Shown: positions 1 to 7,374, counted from the first letter of the stretch. The stretch is DNA of 12,646 nucleotides from an uncultured Bdellovibrio sp. (GCF_946478835.1 NZ_CAMLDV010000101.1:1-12646), one strand, 5' to 3'. Notes: generated by a model not told the origin, from the letters alone. Program-made: numbers and translations.

Positions 1-34
1 CTTACTACAAATTAGCACTTCCTAAACGGACAGT

Positions 35-110
35 GGTTCGCTAGCTCAGCTGGTAGAGCACTTCACTTTTAATGAAGGGGTCGATGGTTCGAATCCATCG
101 CGAGCCACCA
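35..110 (+). tRNA. tRNA-Lys (anticodon TTT)
   Basis: A complete cloverleaf can be folded. The acceptor stem pairs GGTTCGC (35-41) with GCGAGCC (100-106), followed by discriminator A and an encoded CCA (108-110). The anticodon stem is CTTCA/TGAAG (61-65 / 73-77) with loop CTTTTAA, giving anticodon TTT at 68-70. The T arm is GATGG-TTCGAAT-CCATC. It lies 27 bases upstream of tRNA-Glu in the same direction, so the two are probably co-transcribed. No promoter is visible in the 34 bases before it. Confidence 0.97.
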
Positions 111-137
111 TTTTTTAGTTCGTTGTTTTCTCTACAC

Positions 138-213
138 GTTCCCATCGTCTAGGGGCCTAGGACACCTCCCTTTCACGGAGGATACAGGGGTTCAAATCCC
201 CTTGGGAACGCCA
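138..213 (+). tRNA. tRNA-Glu (anticodon TTC)
   Basis: A complete cloverleaf can be folded. The acceptor stem pairs GTTCCCA (138-144) with TGGGAAC (203-209), followed by discriminator G and an encoded CCA (211-213). The anticodon stem is CCTCC/GGAGG (165-169 / 177-181) with loop CTTTCAC, giving anticodon TTC at 172-174. The T arm is AGGGG-TTCAAAT-CCCCT. The last 16 bases of this gene recur downstream (see the repeat at 198-409), so its 3' end may be a recombination or integration target. Confidence 0.97.
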
Positions 214-260
214 ATTTCTCGCTTACGCTCGAACAATTTAGGGGATTTCGCTGTTTGATG

Positions 261-275
261 CGCACCTGCGGTGCG
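261..275 (+). other. Small GC-rich hairpin in the tRNA-tail repeat region
   Basis: CGCACC (261-266) pairs perfectly with GGTGCG (270-275) over a three-base loop, immediately before the second copy of the tRNA-Glu tail. No T run follows, so it is not a classical terminator. It could mark a processing site or be part of a repeat unit. Confidence 0.4.
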
Positions 276-353
276 ACCCCTTGGGAACGCCAACTTTTCT
301 TTCACTATCTCTGCTTCATTTACGTTTCGTGTTTTTTTGAAAAGTTCTGATTC

Positions 354-380
354 ACTTCGGCTCCGCCGAAGTAGTTATTT
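354..380 (+). terminator. Possible terminator of the tRNA transcript
   Basis: ACTTCGGC (354-361) pairs with GCCGAAGT (365-372) over a three-base loop, followed by a T-rich stretch (AGTTATTTTC). It is the first strong hairpin with T-rich sequence after the two tRNA genes. The T run is interrupted, so termination may be partial. Confidence 0.4.
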
Positions 381-436
381 TCTTATGGGTTCACGGAAGC
401 GCCAACTTATTTGCACAAATATTTTGATTCGTTATA

Positions 437-1028
437 GTGGACATCATGACGGGTGTTCGAGCTAAGAAAAAATCCAGTGAAAAAGATATTCTTTCTTTTG
501 AGTCGGCAAAGCAGTGGCTGTCGTGGCTGAGGGTGAACCATGCGCGCTCAAGCGGGGTATGGCTTCAGATACAGAAAAAAGGTTCCTCTGAAAAGTCTCC
601 GACTTATGCTGAAGCTCTCGATGCGGCTCTTTGTTATGGATGGATCGATGGGCAGAAAAAGGCTTATGACGAAAATTCTTGGATACAGACGTCCTCGAAG
701 TGTCTGGTCAAAAAAGAACACCGAGCACGCGGAAAGACTCCTGCGAGCTGGCAAAATAAAGAAGGCGGGACTCGCAGAGATCGAAGCAGCTAAAAAAGAT
801 GGACGATGGAAAGCGGCTTACGATTCTCCAAGTAAAGCAACCATTCCGGAAGATTTTCTTAAGGCTCTTAAGAAAAACAAAAAAGCGGAAGCATTTTTTA
901 ATTCGCTGAATAAAACAAATCTCTATTCGATCGCTTATCGGCTGCAAACTGCCAAAACGCCTGAAACTCGTGAAAAGCGCATGAAGATGATTTTGGAAAT
1001 GATGGCGAAAGGTGAGAAGTTCCATTAA
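437..1028 (+). pseudogene. YdeI/OmdA-family protein gene, broken by a frameshift
   Basis: Two overlapping frames together make one YdeI/OmpD-associated (COG4430-like) protein. The first frame (GTG at 437, or ATG at 446, to stop at 793) gives YAEALDAALCYGWIDGQKK and then SWIQ, after which homology stops. The third frame continues from about 687 with RRPRSVWSKKNTEHAERL, then GLAEIEAAKKDGRW, AAYDSPSKATIPEDF and YRLQTAKTPETREKR, ending at 1028. Family members have a few residues of the type xFTPR between SWIQ and RRPRS, and these are missing here. That fits a small deletion (8 or 11 bases would restore the frame) near 685-690. The rejoined length of about 200 codons is normal for the family. Family members are linked to stress or bacteriocin tolerance, but the biochemical role is not settled. 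No clear ribosome binding site precedes the start. A sequencing error is the alternative to real decay. Confidence 0.85.
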
Positions 1029-1037
1029 TATCATCAA

Positions 1038-1757
1038 ATGAAATCTAAATTTCACTTTCTAATTTATATATTTGTCCTCATCACAACAAATAGTGCGTGC
1101 ACGACGACTTATCCTCGTGTTGAGCGGGATTTGAAGGACTACGACTATAATATAGAAAAAATGAACAAGGATTTTTCGGTCACGCCGGAAAACCTAGATA
1201 GTATCGAATGGGTTAAATCCAAACTTGATCACATGTTTGAAATTGATCAATACATGAGAAATTACTGGAGCACTCCCATTGAAAAAGACTATTCCGTTGA
1301 TGAAAGAAATCAGTTCAACCAAGAGTTTTTTAAACGCAATAACAAGTTAGACAGTCAAAACACGGCTGATACTAAAATGCTTTTAAAAAAATATGAATGG
1401 TTCAAAATCAGTGTCTTTGGAGAGAAGGCTGATAATCAAGGTTGGCTTCTGGTTCAACACGCTGATCTTGACGTTGAGTTCCAAAAACACGTCCTCACGA
1501 TTTTAGAGCGGCTTTATCCTCTACAAGAAACAAAGCCCGCAAACTATGCTTACCTTTTTGATCGTGTGGCTATTTCCTCTAATGACCCTAAAAATCGAAA
1601 ACTTCAGCGCTACGGAACTCAAGGCCAGTGCGTGGGCCCGGGCCAATGGGAGCCTTGGCCTATCGAAGATGAAATGAATGTGGATAAAAGAAGAAAAAGT
1701 ATGGGGCTTGGTACTATGGCTGAGTATAAAGCCCTTTTCAAAGATATCTGCCACTAA
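1038..1757 (+). CDS. Putative lipoprotein, DUF6624-like
   Basis: This 239-residue protein has a short basic N-terminus, a hydrophobic segment (residues 7-16) and Cys21 in the context NSAC. That is a slightly atypical lipobox, with Asn at -3, so lipid attachment is probable but not certain. The C-terminal half resembles the DUF6624 family: W121 and the FG motif, QHAD at 140-143, an LFDR motif near 173-176, YGTQ at 192-195, then VDKRRKSMGL. The function of that family is unknown. I see no enzyme motif beyond conserved His, Asp and Arg residues. The gene starts 9 bases after the frameshifted YdeI gene and converges on the truncated LysR gene with 4 bases between. No good ribosome binding site lies at proper spacing; the signal sequence supports this ATG. 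Confidence 0.8.
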   Translation: MKSKFHFLIYIFVLITTNSACTTTYPRVERDLKDYDYNIEKMNKDFSVTPENLDSIEWVKSKLDHMFEIDQYMRNYWSTPIEKDYSVDERNQFNQEFFKRNNKLDSQNTADTKMLLKKYEWFKISVFGEKADNQGWLLVQHADLDVEFQKHVLTILERLYPLQETKPANYAYLFDRVAISSNDPKNRKLQRYGTQGQCVGPGQWEPWPIEDEMNVDKRRKSMGLGTMAEYKALFKDICH

Positions 1758-1761
1758 ACAT

Positions 1762-2532
1762 TTAGTACTTTCCAAATGACTTGATCAAATCCGCTGCAAC
1801 TTCTCGAGATAACGTCGATGAGCTGCTATTTACATGCAAGACCGATTCAAAGTCTTCGATGGCGCTAAATCCTTGCTTAGCAGTAAGAACTTTATGCTCT
1901 TTCATCACAAGCCTTTTGGGAAGAAGGGTGACACCAAAACCAATGTTCACGGCCGACACCAAACTTGCAAGGCTTGAGCTTTCATAAGAAATCCTCCAGC
2001 CTTTTCCTTTTTCGTCGAGATAATTGATCATCTCGTTTCGATAAAGGCCGTTTTCTGAAAATGCGACAAGCGGAATGATGGGTTGAGCGAAGTTATTTGC
2101 CTTCGAGTGATCAATCCATCTTAGTGGCTCGCTCCAACTTGCAACTCCGGATGTTTCACCCTTGCGTTGTTTTACTAAAGCGATATCTAGGTCTCCAGCC
2201 TGGAATTGACTCCAAAGTTTTTTACTCAATTCGCTCGTCACTGAAAACTGTATTTTCGGATACTTCTTTTTAAACTCAGCAAGAATGGGGGCTATAAATG
2301 ACGAAGCAATATCCTCAGGGACACCGATTCTGACAAACCCATACTCAAGATCTAACTGAAGGGAATCCTCGGCCTCGTTGATCAGATGAAGAATTTTTTT
2401 CGCATAACGAAGAAGCTTTTCGCCCTCAAGTGTTGTCGAAGCCGTTTTGCCTTCGCGGACAAAAAGATCGCACTTCAGAGTTTCTTCCAGTCGTCGGATC
2501 TGCTGGCATAGACCACCTATTAATTTTTCCAC
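1762..2532 (-). pseudogene. LysR-type transcriptional regulator lacking its N-terminal DNA-binding part
   Basis: The 256-residue frame (GTG at 2532) starts inside the LysR winged helix. Residues 9-25 (QQIRRLEETLKCDLFVR) match the end of the recognition helix and the wing region, followed by TTLEGEKLLRYAKKIL and the linker helix. The substrate-binding domain (about residues 65-256: RIGVPEDIA, FKKKYPKIQF, GDLDIALVK, GFGVTLLPKRL) appears complete. LysR proteins are about 300 residues long, so roughly the first 30-40 are missing. A TAA stop lies directly before the GTG, and no frame upstream supplies the missing helices. It is therefore probably a 5'-deleted remnant that cannot bind DNA in the normal way. 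It is divergent from the ankyrin gene, which it may once have regulated. Confidence 0.82.
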
Positions 2533-2555
2533 TTATTATTATGGAATCATTTAAT

Positions 2556-2584
2556 TTTAAAACAATAGGAAAAGGTCCTAAAAT
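2556..2584 (+). promoter_or_regulatory. Candidate promoter with operator-like inverted repeat before the ankyrin gene
   Basis: TTTAAA (2556-2561) and TAAAAT (2579-2584) are separated by 17 bases and match the sigma-70 boxes at 4/6 and 5/6 positions. An inverted repeat, TAGGA-N5-TCCTA (2566-2580), fills the spacer and runs into the -10 box, where a repressor would block polymerase. The start of transcription would fall near 2591, just before the AAGGAG ribosome binding site. It lies in the gap between the truncated LysR gene and the ankyrin gene. Confidence 0.4.
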
Positions 2585-2603
2585 AGCCTCACAAGGAGTT
2601 TTT

Positions 2604-3264
2604 ATGGATAAACTATCAAATCTGGTTTCTCTTGGGGGAATTTTAATGGCCTCTCTCTCCGGCGCAAGCGACAACTCTTCATGAAGCTATTAAGGAAAAC
2701 AATATCAAAGAATTTAATGCCATTCTAGCTTCGGATAAAAAGCCATCATTGTTAGAACTGCGCGATGAATTAGGAAGAACGCCCCTTTTGCTTTCCACGC
2801 ATTTAAATCGTGTTGAAATGGCAAAGATTTTAATTAACAAGGGAGCCGACGTAAACGCGCGAGACGCAAAACAGGATACACCGTATCTTCTTGCCGGAGC
2901 GGAAGGCCGAAACGAAATCCTTGTAATGACGTTGGAACATGGAGCGGATCTTAAAAGCACCAACAGATACGGCGGCACAGCTTTGATTCCGGCAGCAGAA
3001 AAAGGCCATCTTGAAACGGTCAAGATTCTTCTAAAAACCAAGGTCGATGCGAATCACATCAATAGACTCGGTTGGACAGCTCTGCTTGAAGCGATCATCT
3101 TAAGCGACGGTGGCGAAACACACCAAAAAATCATTCAAGAGCTTGTAAAGGCGGGAGTGGATGTCAATATCGCTGATAAAGAAGGTGTAACTCCGCTACA
3201 ACATGCGCAAAAAAGAAACTACACTAAGATCGTTGAGATCTTAAAAGCCGCCGGAGCAAAGTAG
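2604..3264 (+). pseudogene. Secreted ankyrin-repeat protein, out of frame at a CT repeat
   Basis: AAGGAG (2593-2598) lies 5 bases before ATG 2604, an excellent start. The first 19 codons read as a signal peptide (MDKLSNLVSLGGILMASLS), then the frame ends at a TGA at 2682. In the next frame, from 2656 on, the sequence reads SPAQATTLHEAIKENNIKEF and continues through about five ankyrin repeats (GRTPLLLSTHLNR, GADVNARDAKQDTP, GGTALIPAAEKGHLETVKILL, LGWTALLEA, EGVTPLQHAQKRNYTKIVEIL) to the stop at 3262-3264. The join falls in a (CT)4 tract at 2651-2658. With (CT)5 the two halves fuse exactly, giving a signal peptide that ends in AQA, a typical cleavage site. An in-frame product of about 220 residues would act in the periplasm, probably by protein binding. 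As written, little or no protein can be made, unless the tract is phase-variable or the sequence has an error. Confidence 0.85.
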
Positions 3265-3272
3265 GACAACAC

Positions 3273-3713
3273 ATGAACAACCACAAAGCATTTTTAGAAC
3301 AAGCTATCGAACTCGCTATTGAAAATAGAAAAAAAGGCGGAAGACCTTTTGGTGCCGTTCTTGTAAAGGACAATCAAGTCGTCGCGACTGGTGTGAACAA
3401 CATGCTTGCGACGTTTGATCCATCTTCTCACGCTGAGATGGAAGCAATCCGAAAAGCAACGACAACCTCTCGCAATCTTGATTTGAAGGAAACCACGATC
3501 TACGCCAGCGGCCAGCCGTGCCCTATGTGTCTCGCTGCCATGGCAATGACCAATGTCAGTGAAATTGTCTATGCATTTGATAACGGCGATGCGGCTCCTT
3601 TTAATTTTTCAAGCCAAGCTGTTTACGACAAACTTAAGATCAGCGAAATTACTTTCATAAAAATGACGAAAGTAGAAACGAAGTACACAGCAGCTCAGCT
3701 GTATAGTAGCTAA
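3273..3713 (+). CDS. Cytidine-deaminase-fold nucleoside/guanine deaminase
   Basis: This 146-residue zinc deaminase of the CDA/GuaD/TadA superfamily has both hallmark motifs: HAE at residues 53-55 (zinc ligand His53, catalytic Glu55) and PCPMC at 82-86 (zinc ligands Cys83 and Cys86). The layout, with GRPFGAVLVKD near the N-terminus and NN..ATFDPSSHAEMEAIRKA, resembles bacterial guanine deaminase (GuaD-like) more than TadA. The substrate cannot be fixed from sequence; guanine or another nucleobase/nucleoside is most likely. AGGA at 3263-3266 overlaps the stop of the ankyrin gene and lies 6 bases before the ATG, so the two genes appear to be one operon. The frame is intact, unlike its upstream partner. 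Confidence 0.88.
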   Translation: MNNHKAFLEQAIELAIENRKKGGRPFGAVLVKDNQVVATGVNNMLATFDPSSHAEMEAIRKATTTSRNLDLKETTIYASGQPCPMCLAAMAMTNVSEIVYAFDNGDAAPFNFSSQAVYDKLKISEITFIKMTKVETKYTAAQLYSS

Positions 3714-3735
3714 AAAACTTAAGAGTGGATAAATA

Positions 3736-3762
3736 AAAAGCCGAGCATTCCACTCGGCTTTT
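3736..3762. terminator. Bidirectional terminator between the deaminase gene and purA
   Basis: AAAAGCCGAG (3736-3745) pairs perfectly with CTCGGCTTTT (3753-3762) over a 7-base loop. The plus strand continues TTTTCTTCTT. The minus strand ends its arm in TTTTTATTTA. The structure can therefore stop both converging transcripts. Confidence 0.9.
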
Positions 3763-3788
3763 CTTCTTAGAAAATATTTTCGAAAACC

Positions 3789-5099
<1,311 letters not shown>

Positions 5100-5121
5100 T
5101 CAAAAAAGACCCTAGAAAATG

Positions 5122-5133
5122 TCTCTTAAGAGA
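5122..5133. other. 12-base perfect palindrome in the purA leader
   Basis: TCTCTTAAGAGA is a perfect palindrome about 35 bases upstream of the purA start, in the short gap after the dehydrogenase gene. It has no loop and no T run, so it is not a terminator. A dimeric regulator site is possible but unproven. Confidence 0.35.
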
Positions 5134-5149
5134 GGAGCCGAGGCAAGTT

Positions 5150-6136
5150 TTATTCGCCTTTAAATGGAGCCGCTCCATACCAAGGTGCTCTTGGGGGGAG
5201 GGTGTCAGAGGTCGAGCCATCCACAAAGAACGCCATAAGCTTATTAGCTGCAACCTGGGACGCTTTAAAGAAGGCGTCTTCCGTATTTGCTCCAATATGG
5301 GGAGTCAAAACAACATTAGGATAAGTCAAAAGTTTGGAGTTTCTTTGCAGAGGTTCTTTTTCAAAGACGTCCAAGCCGACGGACCGCAGCCAGCCGTTTT
5401 CGATGGCCTCGCAGAGATCATTTTCATTAATCACTGAACCGCGCGACGTATTGATCAAAATAATACCACGGTGAATATATTCAAATTGGGAGCGATTGAG
5501 CATATGCTCTGTTTCCAAAGTCTTGGGAACGTGAAAGCTCACGATGTCCGCCGTTTTCAAAACTTCCTCATAACTTAAACGAGGAATTTTCAGACGCTCA
5601 AATACAGAGTCTTCCTGGTAAGGATCATAAGCAACGATATTCATACCGAAGGCTTGCGCGATCTCAGCAACACGAGTTCCGATACGACCTAATCCGATAA
5701 TTCCGTAATTGCGACCGGCAAGTTCAATTCCCGTAATCAAATCCCGTTTCCACTCACCAGCCTTCACCATTTTGTGAGCCTGTTGAATGTTGTTCACGCA
5801 ATTTAAAACCAAGCCCCAAGTGAGCTGCGCCGCCGATTCAATGTTCGCCGATGGCGTGTGCATAACAGTGACGCCCCATTTTTGAGTCGCGTGCAAATCA
5901 ATATGATCAAAACCACTTGTGCACGTGATAATCAATTGCAACTGGCGGGCTTTTTTTAAAAGCTCTTCGTCAATGCGCGTGCGACTGCGAATAATCAAAG
6001 CATTGGCGCTGACCAAATGTTCTAAAGGCAGATGGTGAGGATGATCGGCACGCACGACTTCAAAATGACTGTGCTGTTGCAAATACAAGAAACTATCTTG
6101 CGCAAAACGATCCGTGATTAAGATTTTCTTTTTCAT
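5150..6136 (-). CDS. D-3-phosphoglycerate dehydrogenase-like D-2-hydroxyacid dehydrogenase
   Basis: This 328-residue NAD-dependent dehydrogenase belongs to the D-isomer 2-hydroxyacid family. The nucleotide-binding motif is GLGRIG (148-153), followed by Asp171 at the end of the second strand, which favours NAD over NADP. The catalytic triad is visible: Arg232 in NTSRG, Glu261 in FEKEP and His280 in LTPHIGA. It lacks the C-terminal ACT or ASB regulatory domains of long SerA proteins, so if it is SerA it is the short, probably serine-insensitive type. GGAG at 6145-6148 (minus strand) lies 8 bases before the ATG, and the ATG overlaps the aminotransferase stop as ATGA, which points to translational coupling. 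The pairing suggests oxidation of 3-phosphoglycerate followed by transamination in serine synthesis. Another 2-hydroxyacid, for example glyoxylate/hydroxypyruvate, remains possible. Confidence 0.9.
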   Translation of the reverse strand: MKKKILITDRFAQDSFLYLQQHSHFEVVRADHPHHLPLEHLVSANALIIRSRTRIDEELLKKARQLQLIITCTSGFDHIDLHATQKWGVTVMHTPSANIESAAQLTWGLVLNCVNNIQQAHKMVKAGEWKRDLITGIELAGRNYGIIGLGRIGTRVAEIAQAFGMNIVAYDPYQEDSVFERLKIPRLSYEEVLKTADIVSFHVPKTLETEHMLNRSQFEYIHRGIILINTSRGSVINENDLCEAIENGWLRSVGLDVFEKEPLQRNSKLLTYPNVVLTPHIGANTEDAFFKASQVAANKLMAFFVDGSTSDTLPPRAPWYGAAPFKGE

Positions 6137-7299
6137 GGATTTTGCTCCAAATAATTTTTCGCCTCTTGTGCGATATTGGAAACATGTTCCAGCGACATAA
6201 AGTCAGGATCAAAATGGCGCAGAGTATGACCCAGGCATTCAATCAAGCGCACTTGTTCGTAATCACGAATGTAACCCATATGGCCGATGCGGATGATTTT
6301 TCCCTTCGCCTGATCTTGGCCGCCCATGATCGTGATGTTGTGAACTTGCTCCAAATGCAGACGAATTTTTTGCCCGTCCATTTGCGGAGGAACCACCAGA
6401 GCGGTCACCGAATCACTTGGAGATTTTGCGTAAAGAGTGAATCCCAATTTCTGTCCGAACTGACGAGTAAATTCGGCACGGCGATGAATATCATGGAAAA
6501 GTTTATCCAAGCCTTGGGCGTTGATCAGATTTAAAACCACATCCAAAGCGCGAATGATCGCGACGTTGGAAGAATAAAAAGTTTCTCCTGCGCCATTGGC
6601 TTTTTTCTCTTTACGAAGATCAAAATAAAATCTTGGACACTTCGCTTGATCGACAAACTTCCATGCTTTTTGCGAGTAGGCGACAAAGGCCATTCCTGTC
6701 GGAAGCATGAACGCTTTTTGCGAACCCGCGACAATCCCGTCAATACCCCAAGCATCCATCGGGATTTCGTAAGCACCTAAAGCTGTGATGGCATCGACAA
6801 GGAATAAAGTCTCAGAGTAATTTTTAACAACAGCCGCAATATCTTTAATTGGATGAGCAACAGCGGTGCTGGTTTCGCAAGCCTGGCAAAGAACGGCGCG
6901 AGTGTCGGGATTTTTCTTCAACAATTCTTCAACATCAGAAACTTTGACGGTCTCACCCCAAGGAACATCGATCGTTAGAACATTGGCGCCAAAAGTTTTC
7001 GCCATCTCTGCCCAACGCTCACCGAATTTGCCTGAAACAATGGCAATGACTTTATCTCCTGGCGAAAGGATGTTCACCAGAAGTGCTTCCATTCCGCCAG
7101 AACCCGTTGCTGTCAAAAGATAGACTTCTTCGTTCGTTTGAAAAACGGTTTTAATTCCCGCCAAAACTCTTTTGAGAATTTTATCGAATTCCGGAGTCCG
7201 ATGGTGAATCATAGGAAGTGCCAAAGCTTTGCGCACCTCAGGATGGAGGTTCACGGGGCCCGGCGCCAATAAACTGTATTCGTCAGTGAGAGATGTCAT
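6133..7299 (-). CDS. Class-V PLP aminotransferase (alanine/serine-glyoxylate type)
   Basis: With the start at ATG 7299 the protein has 388 residues. It opens with LLAPGPVNLHPEV, typical of the alanine-glyoxylate / serine-pyruvate aminotransferase group. PLP-binding features are ATGSGGMEA (64-72), the CETSTAV loop (141-147), Asp169 in LVDAITALGA (binds the pyridine nitrogen) and the Schiff-base lysine Lys195 in AGSQKAF. The frame stays open to 7374, but the upstream residues do not look like family sequence. AAGGAAG (7304-7310 on the minus strand) with AGGA 6 bases from ATG 7299 decides the start. It overlaps the dehydrogenase gene by ATGA, so the pair probably works in one pathway, such as phosphoserine or serine/glyoxylate transamination. 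Such proteins are sometimes mislabelled as soluble hydrogenase subunits. Confidence 0.92.
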   Translation of the reverse strand: MTSLTDEYSLLAPGPVNLHPEVRKALALPMIHHRTPEFDKILKRVLAGIKTVFQTNEEVYLLTATGSGGMEALLVNILSPGDKVIAIVSGKFGERWAEMAKTFGANVLTIDVPWGETVKVSDVEELLKKNPDTRAVLCQACETSTAVAHPIKDIAAVVKNYSETLFLVDAITALGAYEIPMDAWGIDGIVAGSQKAFMLPTGMAFVAYSQKAWKFVDQAKCPRFYFDLRKEKKANGAGETFYSSNVAIIRALDVVLNLINAQGLDKLFHDIHRRAEFTRQFGQKLGFTLYAKSPSDSVTALVVPPQMDGQKIRLHLEQVHNITIMGGQDQAKGKIIRIGHMGYIRDYEQVRLIECLGHTLRHFDPDFMSLEHVSNIAQEAKNYLEQNP

Positions 7300-7324
7300 T
7301 TTTCTTCCTTGATAGTCGCCATTT

Positions 7325-7353
7325 TTGAGATGACTTCTCCCTAATTTTATACT
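7325..7353 (+). promoter_or_regulatory. Strong sigma-70-type promoter of lptE-holA
   Basis: TTGAGA (7325-7330) and TATACT (7348-7353) are spaced by 17 bases and match the consensus at 5/6 positions each. The predicted start near 7360 lies only about 5 bases before the GTG codon of lptE, so the transcript would be almost leaderless. The -10 box shares four bases with a promoter facing the other way. Confidence 0.65.
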
Positions 7354-7374
7354 CAACTGGGGTCGTGGACGCAA
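7346..7374 (-). promoter_or_regulatory. Candidate promoter of the aminotransferase-dehydrogenase operon
   Basis: On the minus strand TTGCGT (7374-7369) and TATAAA (7351-7346) are separated by 17 bases. The -10 matches 5/6 and the -35 only 3/6. Transcription would start near 7339 and give a leader of about 40 bases with the AAGGAAG site. The -35 lies within the first codons of lptE, and the -10 overlaps the lptE -10. Confidence 0.5.

Larger units (their letters stand above)
198..409 (+). repeat. tRNA-Glu 3'-end tail repeats
   Basis: The 17-base string CCCCTTGGGAACGCCAA, made of the T-stem and acceptor 3' half, CCA and one more A, occurs at 198-214 inside the tRNA gene. It recurs exactly at 277-293, 79 bases on. 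A third, degenerate copy (CGGAAGCGCCAACTT, about 395-409) follows; it shares the downstream ACTT with the second copy. The spacers hold small hairpins at 261-275 and 354-372. Similar tandem units that begin with the tail of a tRNA gene are known downstream of E. coli tyrT. Transcribed processing by-products, or scars of elements that integrate at tRNA 3' ends, are both possible. No integrase gene is present. Confidence 0.75.

Noticed and set aside
277..293. A second tRNA-Glu gene or pseudogene
   Set aside because: Only the last 17 bases of the tRNA match; there is no anticodon arm, D arm or 5' acceptor half upstream.
271..465. Open frame of 64 codons across the tRNA-tail repeat region
   Set aside because: It spans the repeats and hairpins, shows no recognisable protein pattern, and runs into the YdeI start in another frame.
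681..708. Programmed ribosomal frameshift in the YdeI gene
   Set aside because: No slippery heptamer, stop-codon pause or downstream pseudoknot is apparent, and conserved residues are missing at the junction, which fits a deletion better.
2426..2674. Minus-strand 82-codon frame as the missing N-terminus of the LysR gene
   Set aside because: Its translation has no helix-turn-helix pattern, and it overlaps the LysR frame in a different register.
7300..7374. Longer aminotransferase starting at GTG 7374
   Set aside because: The extra 25 residues do not resemble the family, the good ribosome binding site belongs to ATG 7299, and the longer start would cross both predicted promoters and overlap the lptE start.
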